A DNA stretch of 64,000 bases from Clostridium sp. 12(A) (GTDB taxonomy: Bacteria; Bacillota; Clostridia; Lachnospirales; Lachnospiraceae): contig JAGI01000002.1 in assembly GCA_000526575.1 (NCBI GenBank), positions 2,775,501 to 2,839,500 on the forward strand, in the 5' to 3' direction. The translations under genes and the position numbers were made by a program. Positions 7,339-16,525 of the stretch are shown here, piece after piece (position 1 is the first letter of the stretch; each line of letters opens with the position of its first letter). A model generated the notes under the pieces. The model was not told where the DNA came from and ran no database searches. It was given only the letters and a program-made list of their open reading frames with translations.

Positions 7339-9468
7339 TTAGCTCTGTTTTCTGTTGGCTGCTACTACAAGAACCTCTTCATTGGCTTCCAGGGAAGAAA
7401 GCTCCAGATCAATCAGAAGCTCCAGCTGCTCAAAGTCCTGAGCGGCAAAGTCCATGACACGGGCGCCCATACAAAGGTAATAATCAGGACGAATAATAAG
7501 GTCTGTCTGGTATACGGCCAGGTCTTCCCAAAGCTTTTTCATACCTTCGATACAGCCTTCTGCCGTTGTCTTAAGACTCATACCACGGCCTCGCTGAACC
7601 TTTATGAATCCTTTTTTATCAATAATTCGAATGGCACCTGCTCCATCTGCTTCCGACTGATCTCCATATATATAGAAATAATCGGAGCTTGCAAGAAGCT
7701 TGGCTGACTCATCTGGGATTCTCATATCCTCGGCTGCCAGGTGACGGGCTTCGGTTTCATCACACTCTTTTAAAAGATCGGCCGTTTTTACTTCCGTAGA
7801 ACCGGTGGCAATAGCAGTTACCTTAGAGGTCTGAGGATCGATTTCAATATGAATCTCTACCGATTCAGCCGTTGCACCTGATTCGATGGCTTTGTTTAAG
7901 GCCTCATTTTTAAGGGACTTGATGTCCTCTTTTGACGGGGAAGGAATGATACGCTCTACCACGTCTCTGACCATGGAGAGTGCAACTCCAATGGAGGAAA
8001 TAACTTCTGCATTTTCTGGAATGGAGTATTTGACTCCCATCTTTTCGCTGAAATAAATGATGAGGGAAGCGGCTCCTCCGCCTACTCCTACCAGTGAAAT
8101 CTGATCTTTTTCCAGTTTGTATTTTTCAGCCAGCTCAAGGATTACCGGCTCAATTTTCAAATAAGCCTTCTCCATAATCTGTCTGGCAATGTCTTCTACC
8201 GTAGTATTGCAGTAATCTGCAAGGGCTTTCATGGCCTTTTGGGCTGATTCCACATTTCCGTAGGAGAAATGCTCTTTCTTTACAAGCCCAAGTACATTGG
8301 CTGCACAGGAGTTGGTAATGGTAACGGCAGAGCCGTCTTCCATGCGAATTCTTACATAATCATCTGGATCACCAGGCTTTGGAGAGAAGAACTCTACCTT
8401 TGGCCCTTTGATTTTATCTGTGTCTGTAAATACGGAATAATCAAGTCCTGCGATATGAGCAGAACGAGGTCCTACATCAACGATTCCCTGTTTATTGGCA
8501 CGCACCATGGAACCGCCTGCCACGCCGAGAACCCGTACGTCAAGGGAGGAAATATAAGTGGGGTGTCCTCCTACGATGGAATAATCAATGGCTGGACGGC
8601 CATTTTTAATAACACCGATGTTTGTTGTGGTTCCACCAACCTCGAAATAAACACCGTTACTTGCACGAAGGTACATAAGAGATCCCATAACAGAAGCTGC
8701 CGGGCCGGAAAGCATGGTAAGAACCGGACGTTTCTTCATCTCAGAAATTTCCATAACACCGCCGTCACCTCTCATGATCATAAGGGGAACGTTAACGCCT
8801 GCTTCTCTTACGGAATTTTCCGTAGAGCTTGCGGTATCCAGCATCTTTGGAAGGATAGAGGCATTGATTGCTGCTGTTCTGGTACGTCTTGTCAGTCCAT
8901 AGAGCTTTGTAATATCAGAAGCCATAGTGGTTGGGATTCCCTTTTCGCTGGCTGCTTCATAAACCTCCTGCTCCGGGCCTCCGTCATCTACTCCAAATGC
9001 CATGGAAGAGACAAATACCTGTGCGCCTGACTGTTTCATGGAATCGATGGTGCTGCTTACCATGGAACGGTTCATTTTCTTTACGTTGATAAATTCATTT
9101 ACTATATTAATCTTTTTCTGATTTCCCAAATCGATATCAGCGATTTTCGTCTGTCTTTTTGCAAGAAAGCCTTCAAATCCGCCTTTTGCCATACCGATAA
9201 CTCCTACTTTGGCAACGTCTCCTTCAATCAAGGCATTGGTGGCCTGTGTGGTGGAGTGTGCAACGAAGACAACATCATCGGGGCTGATTTCATTTTCCTT
9301 TAAACAGTTCTGAAATGATCGAACGACTCCTGCCGCTACGCCTCTGGGATCATCATGTGTCGTTTTCACCGAAGATTTCCCAATGATTTCGTGGGTGGCG
9401 TTATCAATAGCAACTGCTTTGGTATGGGTGCCTCCCACATCGATGCCCATTCTTACTGATCTTCCCAT
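7339..9468 (-). CDS. Hydantoinase/oxoprolinase-family ATPase (HyuA-like)
   Basis: The 709-residue protein begins MGRSVRMGIDVGGTHTKAVAID, the actin-fold phosphate-1 loop of the hydantoinase A/oxoprolinase family, and continues with HSTTQATNALIEGD, the hydantoinase A segment (LSGPAASVMG, EVGGTTTNIGVIKNGRP) and GVGGGAASLI. This family hydrolyses ATP to open cyclic amides such as hydantoins or 5-oxoproline, or to activate a carbonyl. The HyuB-type partner is absent; the neighbours are a transporter upstream and an HExxH protein downstream. Start 9468 has AAGGAG 9 nt upstream; the open frame extends further without a ribosome site. Substrate unknown. Confidence 0.85.
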   Translation of the reverse strand: MGRSVRMGIDVGGTHTKAVAIDNATHEIIGKSSVKTTHDDPRGVAAGVVRSFQNCLKENEISPDDVVFVAHSTTQATNALIEGDVAKVGVIGMAKGGFEGFLAKRQTKIADIDLGNQKKINIVNEFINVKKMNRSMVSSTIDSMKQSGAQVFVSSMAFGVDDGGPEQEVYEAASEKGIPTTMASDITKLYGLTRRTRTAAINASILPKMLDTASSTENSVREAGVNVPLMIMRGDGGVMEISEMKKRPVLTMLSGPAASVMGSLMYLRASNGVYFEVGGTTTNIGVIKNGRPAIDYSIVGGHPTYISSLDVRVLGVAGGSMVRANKQGIVDVGPRSAHIAGLDYSVFTDTDKIKGPKVEFFSPKPGDPDDYVRIRMEDGSAVTITNSCAANVLGLVKKEHFSYGNVESAQKAMKALADYCNTTVEDIARQIMEKAYLKIEPVILELAEKYKLEKDQISLVGVGGGAASLIIYFSEKMGVKYSIPENAEVISSIGVALSMVRDVVERIIPSPSKEDIKSLKNEALNKAIESGATAESVEIHIEIDPQTSKVTAIATGSTEVKTADLLKECDETEARHLAAEDMRIPDESAKLLASSDYFYIYGDQSEADGAGAIRIIDKKGFIKVQRGRGMSLKTTAEGCIEGMKKLWEDLAVYQTDLIIRPDYYLCMGARVMDFAAQDFEQLELLIDLELSSLEANEEVLVVAANRKQS

Positions 9469-9508
9469 TTTAAGAATCTCCTTTCTTCCTTTGATCCCTT
9501 TTAACAAT

Positions 9509-9534
9509 GGAACTGGCGGCTGCCCGCCAGTTCC
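9509..9534 (-). other. Strong intercistronic hairpin between transporter and ATPase genes
   Basis: A perfect 11-bp GC-rich stem (GGAACTGGCGG, CCGCCAGTTCC) closes a 4-nt loop and has no T-tract after it, so it is more likely an mRNA stability or processing element than a full terminator. The paralogous cluster has a comparable hairpin at 46028-46056. Confidence 0.7.
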
Positions 9535-9541
9535 CTGTGGT

Positions 9542-10885
9542 TTAGAACAATCCGCCGTAAAGAACAAATACCGCGATGCAACAGATGGCACCTATGATCC
9601 AGCCTGTTGGGATTGACATTTTCATATAATCTTTTGTGGATACTTTGGTGTAACCAAATCCCCATGCAACCCATGACTGGGTAATATCAAGATGCTGAGG
9701 AGCAATGGTCGTAATAGCAAACAGAGGGAATAAAAATGCTACCGGTGCATTTGGAATGGCAGCAATGACTACGGCAAGAATAGCGGTTCCTGATCCAACT
9801 AAGTTCATGGGGCCTCTAAAGAAGCCAAGAGGTGTTAAGACCGCAAAGGTAATTGCCAGTAAAATAGCTGTTTTTGGAACAACTCCGCCAAGGATAGCGG
9901 TAAAGTAAGGTGCTGCATAGGTTGCTGCATTGTTGAACATGGATAAGCTGAGAAGGAAACCAACCATAGGGGCCACGTCAATGGAACCGTCGGTAAACAG
10001 CTTTGCAAAAAGTCTGCAGATTTCAGAATAAGAACCTTTCATCTTACCAGTTGTAACAAGTGCATAGATTGCGGAAATACAGAATCCAAGAATAATCGGA
10101 AGCTTAAATGCAACCACACCGATGACTGGAAGAATAACAGAAATCCAGGAAATAGCTGGAGCATTGTCACTTGTCTGAGAAGCAGATGCTGCCCAGGCAT
10201 GGGAAGTCTTCTTATTCATAGAGATGTTTGACACGATAAGTACTACTACCAGGGCAACGATCATACAGATCAGACCAATCTGGAAATAGTCGTTATAGGT
10301 ATAAGCTTCTGCTTCTTTGTTAAACCCAGCATAAATAGTCTGATACTGCTTGAAGTTTACAATGTTTCCGAAGATACCTGCCATGATGGAACCCATGAAG
10401 CTGAACATGGCTACCGGTGCCGGTATTCCTAAGGAAAGCATGATTGGAAGTACGATAACTGCGATGGAGATAACAGGACCGATACCAGTCATGGACATGA
10501 AGATGATTGCAGTCGCAACACATAAAAGACCTAAGGTGATTCTTGGCTTGTCACCACCAAGCTCAACGACCTTACGGATTAAGGTTGCAGCGATTCCTGT
10601 ATCAACTAAAACCCTTCCAAAGAATGCGCCAAAGAATACATTAACGAGAATTGATTTTGCATAACCTGCCGGACCATCTGCGTAGACATAAGTCAGCACG
10701 TCGATGACGGACTTGCCCTCCATGGCTGAATTTGGTGAAAATGAATTTCCCACCATGGCAAGTACGGTCCAGAATGTAGCCATAACCGCAAACCCCACCA
10801 TAAGATTGAGTCCCTTCACACAGTACCATACCATGCCAAGGAAGGACAAAATCATGATAATACCGATGATTACATTGATGTTCAT
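9542..10885 (-). CDS. Twelve-ish-helix carboxylate-type transporter (GntP/CitM-like), paralogue of 46081-47472
   Basis: The 447-residue very hydrophobic protein shows about eleven to twelve membrane segments, FGAFFGRVLVDTGIAATLIRK and GPVISIAVIVLPIMLSLGIP near the N-terminus, and a C-terminal half repeat with RGPMNLVGSGTAIL. This pattern is that of the ion-transporter superfamily to which gluconate and citrate permeases belong. It is first in the cluster, with GGAGGG 5 nt before the ATG, and very likely imports the substrate of the following ATPase. The paralogue in the second cluster has the same order of neighbours. Confidence 0.82.
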   Translation of the reverse strand: MNINVIIGIIMILSFLGMVWYCVKGLNLMVGFAVMATFWTVLAMVGNSFSPNSAMEGKSVIDVLTYVYADGPAGYAKSILVNVFFGAFFGRVLVDTGIAATLIRKVVELGGDKPRITLGLLCVATAIIFMSMTGIGPVISIAVIVLPIMLSLGIPAPVAMFSFMGSIMAGIFGNIVNFKQYQTIYAGFNKEAEAYTYNDYFQIGLICMIVALVVVLIVSNISMNKKTSHAWAASASQTSDNAPAISWISVILPVIGVVAFKLPIILGFCISAIYALVTTGKMKGSYSEICRLFAKLFTDGSIDVAPMVGFLLSLSMFNNAATYAAPYFTAILGGVVPKTAILLAITFAVLTPLGFFRGPMNLVGSGTAILAVVIAAIPNAPVAFLFPLFAITTIAPQHLDITQSWVAWGFGYTKVSTKDYMKMSIPTGWIIGAICCIAVFVLYGGLF

Positions 10886-11387
10886 ACGAACCCTCCTTAA
10901 AATAAAATGTTTTTAAATAGTAACCCGCAGAAGAATCCATGGCTCTTCCGCCTCCCCACAGAGGGCGTGCGCCTTCTGTCGATACTAATATATTAGTACT
11001 AAAATATCAGTCTGTATATGGGTAATATACCAGTTTTGAATGTATATTTTTGTGTAATACTTACAAATATATCTCAAAACCACCCCTTAGTTGTTGTACT
11101 TTACACATTTAATTTCTTTTCAAAATCCAATGTTTCCCTTGCATAATATATCAGTTATGTGTCGGTTACTTCCTAATCATTCTACCCATATCTCCAAATT
11201 CTAACATTTCTTTTCCAAATTTTTTTATTAAACCTTATTGGGAGCATTGATTTTAGTCCATTTCGCTTTCCATTATAACGGATTTCATGATATAATCAGA
11301 GGTAAAGAAACGAAGGAAAAAGCGCTCCTGACGCGGACCGTTTTTATAAACAGTGCCGTAGAAAAAGACGGCAGAACGGAGTTTTTC
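10886..11387. other. Divergent intergenic region between the two halves of the first cluster
   Basis: About 500 bp separate the minus-strand transporter operon from the plus-strand gntR gene. It is AT-rich and holds the 16-bp palindrome listed separately, a second short inverted repeat GTATAT/ATATAC at 11014-11030, and a possible -10 TATAAT at 11291-11296 for the plus-strand gene without a convincing -35. No coding region is supported. Confidence 0.5.
10983..10998. promoter_or_regulatory. 16-bp palindrome, candidate GntR operator
   Basis: The sequence TACTAATATATTAGTA is a perfect palindrome about 100 bp upstream of the transporter start, between the divergent transcripts. FCD-type GntR proteins bind short palindromes of this size; two such regulators are encoded next to it (5915-6661 and 11388-12134). 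Confidence 0.5.
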
Positions 11388-12134
11388 ATGCCACTCTTAC
11401 CACTTCAGAAAATATCCCCCCGGAAAGGAAGCGAGGACGCCAGGCAGTACGCCTACCGGGTGCTTAGATATTTCATTCTGAATCTCCATCTTCCCCCCGG
11501 AAGGAAGATGAATGAAATTGAATTTGCCGATGCACTTGGTATCAGCCGTACGCCGGTCCACGATACGCTATATAAACTCTCCAGAAAAAGTCTGGTGGAT
11601 ATTATTCCCCAAAAAGGTGCTTTCGTCTCTAAAATAGATACCAGAAGGCTGGAGCAGACCCTTTGGATTCATAACCAGCTGGGTACTGCCATGATAAAAA
11701 ATATTTTTATCCGCAATGTAAAAGGTTCTCAGTTTGACGTTTTATACCTTGTCTTAAAGGAGATGGAAGACCATCTTTCCCAGGGAGATTTGTCCCAGTC
11801 AGCCAGACTGATCACGGATTATTACAAGCTTTTATACGAGCTTGGGGGAAAGATGGATTATATTTGGGAGTCCGTCCAGATCGCCGGCATGGATTTACAA
11901 AGGTTTCTTTATCTATCCGCCAAGGACATCACTGCAACCAAGGAATTTCTGTCGGATCTCACTGACCTTTCAGATGCTATGGCCGGGAGGGATACGGATC
12001 GGGCATGCAGCATTTATCATCATCATTTATCAAAGATCTTTCTCCTGCTTCCAGCCATGATGGAAGAAAATCCCCATTACTTTACAGACCAAAGGAGCAA
12101 AGATCCAGACGAAATATCTAGCAGCGCAACATAA
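11388..12134 (+). CDS. GntR-family regulator (FCD-like)
   Basis: The 248-residue protein has a winged helix at about residues 20-75 (NEIEFADALGISRTPVHDTLYKLSRKSLV, then PQKGAFVSKI) and a helical C-terminal ligand domain ending with the HHHLSKI histidine cluster. The ATG at 11388 is preferred because CGGAG precedes it; the open frame extends 150 nt upstream without initiation signals. It is divergent from the transporter operon and 20 nt upstream of the YhcH-family gene, so it likely controls both directions. Confidence 0.85.
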   Translation: MPLLPLQKISPRKGSEDARQYAYRVLRYFILNLHLPPGRKMNEIEFADALGISRTPVHDTLYKLSRKSLVDIIPQKGAFVSKIDTRRLEQTLWIHNQLGTAMIKNIFIRNVKGSQFDVLYLVLKEMEDHLSQGDLSQSARLITDYYKLLYELGGKMDYIWESVQIAGMDLQRFLYLSAKDITATKEFLSDLTDLSDAMAGRDTDRACSIYHHHLSKIFLLLPAMMEENPHYFTDQRSKDPDEISSSAT

Positions 12135-12154
12135 TCATTTTGGGAGGTATACCT

Positions 12155-12730
12155 ATGATTTTCGGAAATATAGAAAATTCCATGCTGGAGACAGAGCTTG
12201 CCCTTTTACCAAAGCCCCTTCGTGATGCCATCTGTTTTTTAAGAGACCATGATATGGCGGCTCATGAGCCTGGGGTGTTTGAAATTGACTTATCCGGAGT
12301 ATCGGTGGTGCTTCAGGTTCTTGATTTGACCACAGCACCCAGAGAACGTCTTCGCCCGGAGGTCCACAGAAAGAACATTGATGTCCAGTTTCTGGCTTTT
12401 GGCGGACCGGAAGAAGCTGGATTTTACAGCGATAACGGCACTGGTATTGTTGATGAAGATCTTCTTGATACGCCAAGAGATATTTTGTTCTATAAAAATG
12501 ATGGAGATGCACCGGAAGGTCGAATCCGTCTGATGACGGGTTCGTTTGCTATTTATTTTCCATGGGATGTTCACATTCCTGCGATTCAGGTGGGTGATCA
12601 GTCTGCTCCCCTTCGTAAAATCGTGATTAAGGTGCCCTTGGATAGTTGTTTGGATGAAGTCGGTTTAGCTGGAAGCGGTTTAGTTAAAAACGGCTTATCA
12701 GACGCCTTATCCCAGGAGAAACCACTATGA
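12155..12730 (+). CDS. YhcH/YjgK/YiaL-family (DUF386) protein
   Basis: The 191-residue cupin-like protein matches the YhcH/YiaL family: an N-terminal helical part, then RKNIDVQFLAFGGPE and the C-terminal FAIYFPWDVHIPAIQ with the family's conserved metal-binding histidine, ending KIVIKVPL. Members accompany sugar-acid and sialic-acid catabolism and may act as anomerases or isomerases. GGGAGG lies 8 nt before the ATG. The stop overlaps the start of the M28 peptidase (ATGA), so the pair is translationally coupled. A second member lies in the other cluster at 41506-41958. Confidence 0.85.
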   Translation: MIFGNIENSMLETELALLPKPLRDAICFLRDHDMAAHEPGVFEIDLSGVSVVLQVLDLTTAPRERLRPEVHRKNIDVQFLAFGGPEEAGFYSDNGTGIVDEDLLDTPRDILFYKNDGDAPEGRIRLMTGSFAIYFPWDVHIPAIQVGDQSAPLRKIVIKVPLDSCLDEVGLAGSGLVKNGLSDALSQEKPL

Positions 12731-13602
12731 AGTCGAGCCAGTATATCACTCAATTATCTTTAAAGGATCCGGCTGAAAGACGGGAGGCTTTAAAGACAGT
12801 TCTAAAACAGGAGGAGCTTTCTTTTTACACTCAGGAAGAAGAACCTTCTTCCAAAGCCCCAAAAGGAATTATAAACATTCTTTTAACTCCCTGGAGCAAC
12901 GATCCGGGATTATTGTTCTGCGCCCATTATGATGCTGTTCCCGGAAGTTTTGGTGCGAATGACAACGCTGCTTCTTTATGCATTTTAATTGAGCTTGCAA
13001 AGGTATTAAAGGAGAAGAATATCTCTGCCAGAATCGTATTTTTTGACGGAGAGGAAACTGGTAATACAGGCAGTAAGCTCTTCGTCGCCAGCAAAGAGAT
13101 GGAGAGTATTACAGGGGTAGTGAATTTAGATGTTTGTGGTTTTGGGGATACCATCGCAGTCTATGACCGTGGAAATGCAAAAAAGGAGCCTGTCCGCTCC
13201 TTTTGTTCTAAAACTATTTTGGATTCTCACAATGGACTTCTCGTGAAATACCTTCCTCCCAGCGACGAAGCTTCTTTTACAGGGAGACGGGTTCCAGCCA
13301 TCAGCGTTGCTATCATTCCTCACTGGGACATCCAGTATTTAAGCGCCTTGTCCCAGATGGGAAGTGGCATACTAGGACGACCTCCGGAGTTTGACATGAT
13401 CTTATCCCAGATGGAGGTCACCACAACCATGCACGGCGGATACCGGGATTCTCCGGAATGGGTTCAAAAAGAGGCTATGAACCGGATTTACCGATATTTA
13501 CTGGAGGCGATTATGACTCGTCCGGAGAGAAAAAAGGGCTGGTTTCAGGGCTGGGGCATAAGCTCACCTAGCACTTTCAACACCAGAAACAATATGGATT
13601 AA
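12727..13602 (+). CDS. M28-family zinc peptidase/amidohydrolase
   Basis: The 291-residue protein shows the M28 aminopeptidase metal ligands in order: H and D in AHYDAVPGSFGANDNAA (about residues 61-80), E-E in FDGEETGNTGS (about 105-115) and D in VNLDVCGFGD. The family removes N-terminal amino acids or cleaves small amides; the enzyme is cytoplasmic here, with no signal peptide. In this setting it may hydrolyse the ring-opened or imported amide of the neighbouring pathway, which is inference. It is the last gene of the plus-strand operon. Confidence 0.83.
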   Translation: MKSSQYITQLSLKDPAERREALKTVLKQEELSFYTQEEEPSSKAPKGIINILLTPWSNDPGLLFCAHYDAVPGSFGANDNAASLCILIELAKVLKEKNISARIVFFDGEETGNTGSKLFVASKEMESITGVVNLDVCGFGDTIAVYDRGNAKKEPVRSFCSKTILDSHNGLLVKYLPPSDEASFTGRRVPAISVAIIPHWDIQYLSALSQMGSGILGRPPEFDMILSQMEVTTTMHGGYRDSPEWVQKEAMNRIYRYLLEAIMTRPERKKGWFQGWGISSPSTFNTRNNMD

Positions 13603-13826
13603 AGCCCCGTTTTCTAGGATAGTATTGCCGGATATTTTTTTAGCTTGATAAAACTATAAAGAAAGCAAATAAAATGTTCAGACTCAGATTCTTACTAGTT
13701 TTGAATAAATATTTTTTTAATAATCAGGATATCTATGCTGAATCAAAACTCCAAAACTGCCTTACAAACGTAAGCGCTACATAAAGAAGTGTATTGATCT
13801 TTCTGGATTTTTCACCTCTCGAAAAA

Positions 13827-15422
13827 TCAAATAGTACCTTTATTCAAGCCACAGGATTTTTGCATTGCTTCTGACCAAGGCATCAGTTCTTCCAGGATAC
13901 TATCGGGCTCATTTTTGTAGTCCAGCATCTTAGTCATAACTGTTTCCAGATAAAGACGGATGTTTAATCCATTTGCTTTGGCTGTTTCTGCAAGCGTGTA
14001 AACAATTGCACTTGCTTTGGCACCTTTTACAGTGTCATGAAAGAGGAAGTTTTTTCTTCCCATAACATATGATTTCACGGCTCTTTCAGCTGCGTTATTA
14101 CTAATGGAGCATCTTCCATCAAGGAGGTAATTCTCCATATACGATTTTTGGTTTTGGGCATAGTTAATTGCCTTGGCAAGCTTTGATCCGCCAAGGGCAT
14201 TTATCCCATTCACCCACTTCCAGAATGCATCCAGTACAGGTCGCTCCAGTTCAAGACGCTTTTTCTGTCGCTCTTCTGGTTCTAAGTCTTTCAGTTCTTT
14301 CTCTATCTGAAAGAGTTGGTTGCAGTAGGAATAGCCTGTGTAGGCTTCAGATTTTTCGGAGCATGATCCCTTCTTCTTGGGAATCGCTTCGAACATATAT
14401 CTTCGAAGATGTGCCCAGCACCCGCATCGGGTAATGTCACTCAAACGGTTGTATCCGCTGAAGCCGTCCGTATGGACAAACCCGTGATAATCAGCAAGGA
14501 ACTTTGCTGCATGATAGCCGCCCCTTGATGGTTGATACTCGTAAAGCACAATCCGGTGCTCTTCAAATGCACCGCTGGTGTACAACCATATGTAAGACTT
14601 TGATTCTGGAGTCTTGCCATCTTCATTCAAAACCTGGCATGTCGTCTCGTCTACATGAATGACGGACTGCCTAAGAAGATACTCATGATATCTCTCATAA
14701 ACGGGTTCCAGATATTCTTCTGCGCATGTATTGAACCAGCTGGCAATGGTTCCACGATTCAGCTTGACTCCCAGCTGTGCCCAATCCTGCTCCTGACGAT
14801 AAAACGGAAGATAGTTCGTACACTTCTGATACATGATGTAAGAGACCGCTGTAGCAGAAGCCATACTGTGATTGATGAGTGGCTTTGGCACAGGTGCCTT
14901 CTCAATGGTTGAATCACCATCTTCACGGCACTGTGGACATGCATAGCTATGCTGTACGTATTGGACACGTTCCACTTTTGCTGGAGTGATATGAATCTCT
15001 TCACGAACAACTTTGGAGCCGATATCTTCCATTTTAGTATTACAGTAAGGGCAGTTACGAGAATCACCTTCCAGTAAAAGCTCAATGGTCCTTATCGGTA
15101 CATTTTTTGTAAGTTCATCATGCGTAGCACGGGATTTTTTCTTCTCATGCGCTGTCACATTGATCATTTCCGGTTCGTGAACGTGTTCATCAATTCCCAA
15201 CTGATCGAACAAGCTGAGTTGTCCGTCAATGTAAGGTAAGTTCGATGATTTCTCACTGGAAATACCAAAGATTTTTCGTTTCAGTTCATTAATTGTTTCC
15301 GTGAGGTTTGCAATGGTCTGGTTTAATTGTTCCATCTGATGATCTTTTGCTTCCAGCTGTTTGAGCAGATTACTGACCAGCAGATTCATGTTAAGATCTT
15401 CGGTTTCAACAGACTTTTTCAT
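13827..15422 (-). CDS. tnpC: IS66 transposase TnpC
   Basis: The 531-residue DDE transposase shows a leucine-rich N-terminal coiled coil (about residues 10-55), a zinc-binding region (NCPYCNTKM, ACPQC), and the catalytic core with HVDETTCQVL, HTDGFSGYN and the C-terminal NNAAERAVKSYVMGRKNFLF. It is full length. The ATG at 15422 is 8 nt from AAGGAGGT; an ATG at 15428 is only 2 nt from it. Confidence 0.95.
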   Translation of the reverse strand: MKKSVETEDLNMNLLVSNLLKQLEAKDHQMEQLNQTIANLTETINELKRKIFGISSEKSSNLPYIDGQLSLFDQLGIDEHVHEPEMINVTAHEKKKSRATHDELTKNVPIRTIELLLEGDSRNCPYCNTKMEDIGSKVVREEIHITPAKVERVQYVQHSYACPQCREDGDSTIEKAPVPKPLINHSMASATAVSYIMYQKCTNYLPFYRQEQDWAQLGVKLNRGTIASWFNTCAEEYLEPVYERYHEYLLRQSVIHVDETTCQVLNEDGKTPESKSYIWLYTSGAFEEHRIVLYEYQPSRGGYHAAKFLADYHGFVHTDGFSGYNRLSDITRCGCWAHLRRYMFEAIPKKKGSCSEKSEAYTGYSYCNQLFQIEKELKDLEPEERQKKRLELERPVLDAFWKWVNGINALGGSKLAKAINYAQNQKSYMENYLLDGRCSISNNAAERAVKSYVMGRKNFLFHDTVKGAKASAIVYTLAETAKANGLNIRLYLETVMTKMLDYKNEPDSILEELMPWSEAMQKSCGLNKGTI

Positions 15423-15516
15423 GACCATGTACCTCCTTGAATGATATACTTATTATACCACAAAGGAGACCGCAAAGCCAGTAAATAAGCGGTTCTGCGT
15501 GTACTTTATCAGATGC

Positions 15517-15870
15517 TTAAAAGGGCTTTTTGGCAACGGGTTTAATTGCCTTTGGCTGCTCAATAGAAAGACCTTCCATAAGCCAACGGAATTCCTGTCT
15601 GGTCAAATTTCTAACATCTTCTGAATTACGTGGCCACTGGAAACGGCCGGAATCTAACCGTTTATAAAGTAACACAAAACCATCTTTGTCAAAATGCAGT
15701 GCCTTCAGTCTGTCGCATCTTTTTCCGCAGAAAAGAAAAAGGGAATTACTGAAAGGATCTAACTCATAGGTATCCCGGACAATTGCCATAAGACCGTCTA
15801 TGCTACGCCTCATATCGGTGTAGCCGGCCACAAGAAATATCTTTGCCACGCCGGAGAGATCACCTAGCAC
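15517..15870 (-). CDS. tnpB: IS66 accessory protein TnpB
   Basis: The 117-residue protein carries the IS66 Orf2 signature: TDMRRSIDGLMAIV, DPFSNSLFLFCGKRCDRLKAL and GFVLLYKRLDSGRFQWP. It starts with GTG inside the last codons of tnpA (7-nt overlap), indicating coupled translation. It is required for IS66 transposition in characterised members. Confidence 0.95.
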   Translation of the reverse strand: MLGDLSGVAKIFLVAGYTDMRRSIDGLMAIVRDTYELDPFSNSLFLFCGKRCDRLKALHFDKDGFVLLYKRLDSGRFQWPRNSEDVRNLTRQEFRWLMEGLSIEQPKAIKPVAKKPF

Positions 15871-16229
15871 AGTTGTCGCAACGCATTTAATGTTGCTGTA
15901 ATAATGGCGGCATCTGCATTGTTACTGATAGCCAAAACAAAGCCATTGTATTCCAGATGGATTGCAATCCGATCCGTTTGTTTTTTAGGAAGAACTGCTT
16001 TTGTTTCTTGCAGTTCGTTGTAGTGAATTGGTACAACTTCTGTTTTCTCTAGAACTTTTGGAACAGAGTCAGGAATCATAGAGGCTTTCTTCCTCAGCCG
16101 CTTTATATTGTAATAAAAAGAGCTGGTAGGTATACCATTCTGACTGCACCAGGCGTAATCAGATAAGCCGCTTACGCGGCACTGCTGGATGCAATCCATC
16201 CAGTATTCATCTTTTTGAGCTTTTGTCAT
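15864..16229 (-). CDS. tnpA: IS66 accessory protein TnpA
   Basis: The 121-residue protein begins with an IS66 Orf1-type DNA-binding region (EYWMDCIQQCRVSGLSDYAWCSQNGIPTSSFYYNIKRLR), which reads as a helix-turn-helix, followed by a short variable tail. It is the first gene of the IS66 operon and lies about 160 bp inside the inverted repeat. Confidence 0.9.
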   Translation of the reverse strand: MTKAQKDEYWMDCIQQCRVSGLSDYAWCSQNGIPTSSFYYNIKRLRKKASMIPDSVPKVLEKTEVVPIHYNELQETKAVLPKKQTDRIAIHLEYNGFVLAISNNADAAIITATLNALRQLC

Positions 16230-16446
16230 ATTTTAAAATCCTCCAAGAAAATATGGAGTAAAATGATACAAAAGTTTGAAGTAAAATAGCAGTGAAATGC
16301 TACAACCTTTGTTGTTCAAGAACAGAACTTAGAGTGAATTACTCCAACTGTCCTTATTTTACAGCAAAAAAAGTCAATTAGCACGACGGTAGATTATGTT
16401 GCGCTTACTTACAAACTATTACTTTTAAGATAAATTATAATAAAAT

Positions 16447-16486
16447 ACCTCCAAACTGATACATTTCATTATATCAGCTTGGAGGT
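16447..16486. terminator. Array-end hairpin, copy 1
   Basis: ACCTCCAAACTGAT (16447-16460) pairs with ATCAGCTTGGAGGT (16473-16486). The same stem sequence recurs at 28399-28439. It sits downstream of the last immunity remnant of the toxin array and probably ends its transcript; the T-tract is weak. Confidence 0.6.
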
Positions 16487-16525
16487 AGAATGAATTCAAG
16501 ATAATCTCTTCCCCTAAGAAAAGAA

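Larger units (their letters stand above)
13770..16408 (-). mobile_element. Complete IS66-family insertion sequence with 8-bp target duplication
   Basis: The 2639-bp element has terminal inverted repeats starting GTAAGCGCTACATAAA (13770-13785) and, on the other strand, GTAAGCGCAACATAAT (16393-16408). It is flanked by the perfect 8-bp direct repeat TTACAAAC (13762-13769 and 16409-16416), the duplication size of IS66. It contains tnpA, tnpB and tnpC in order, all intact, and so appears recently inserted and potentially active. Confidence 0.95.

Noticed and set aside
8269..9030. 253-codon plus-strand ORF
   Set aside because: It lies wholly antisense to the hydantoinase-type ATPase, has an odd Cys/His/Asn-rich composition and no ribosome site; a second ORF of the same kind occurs opposite the paralogue, as expected from shared sequence.
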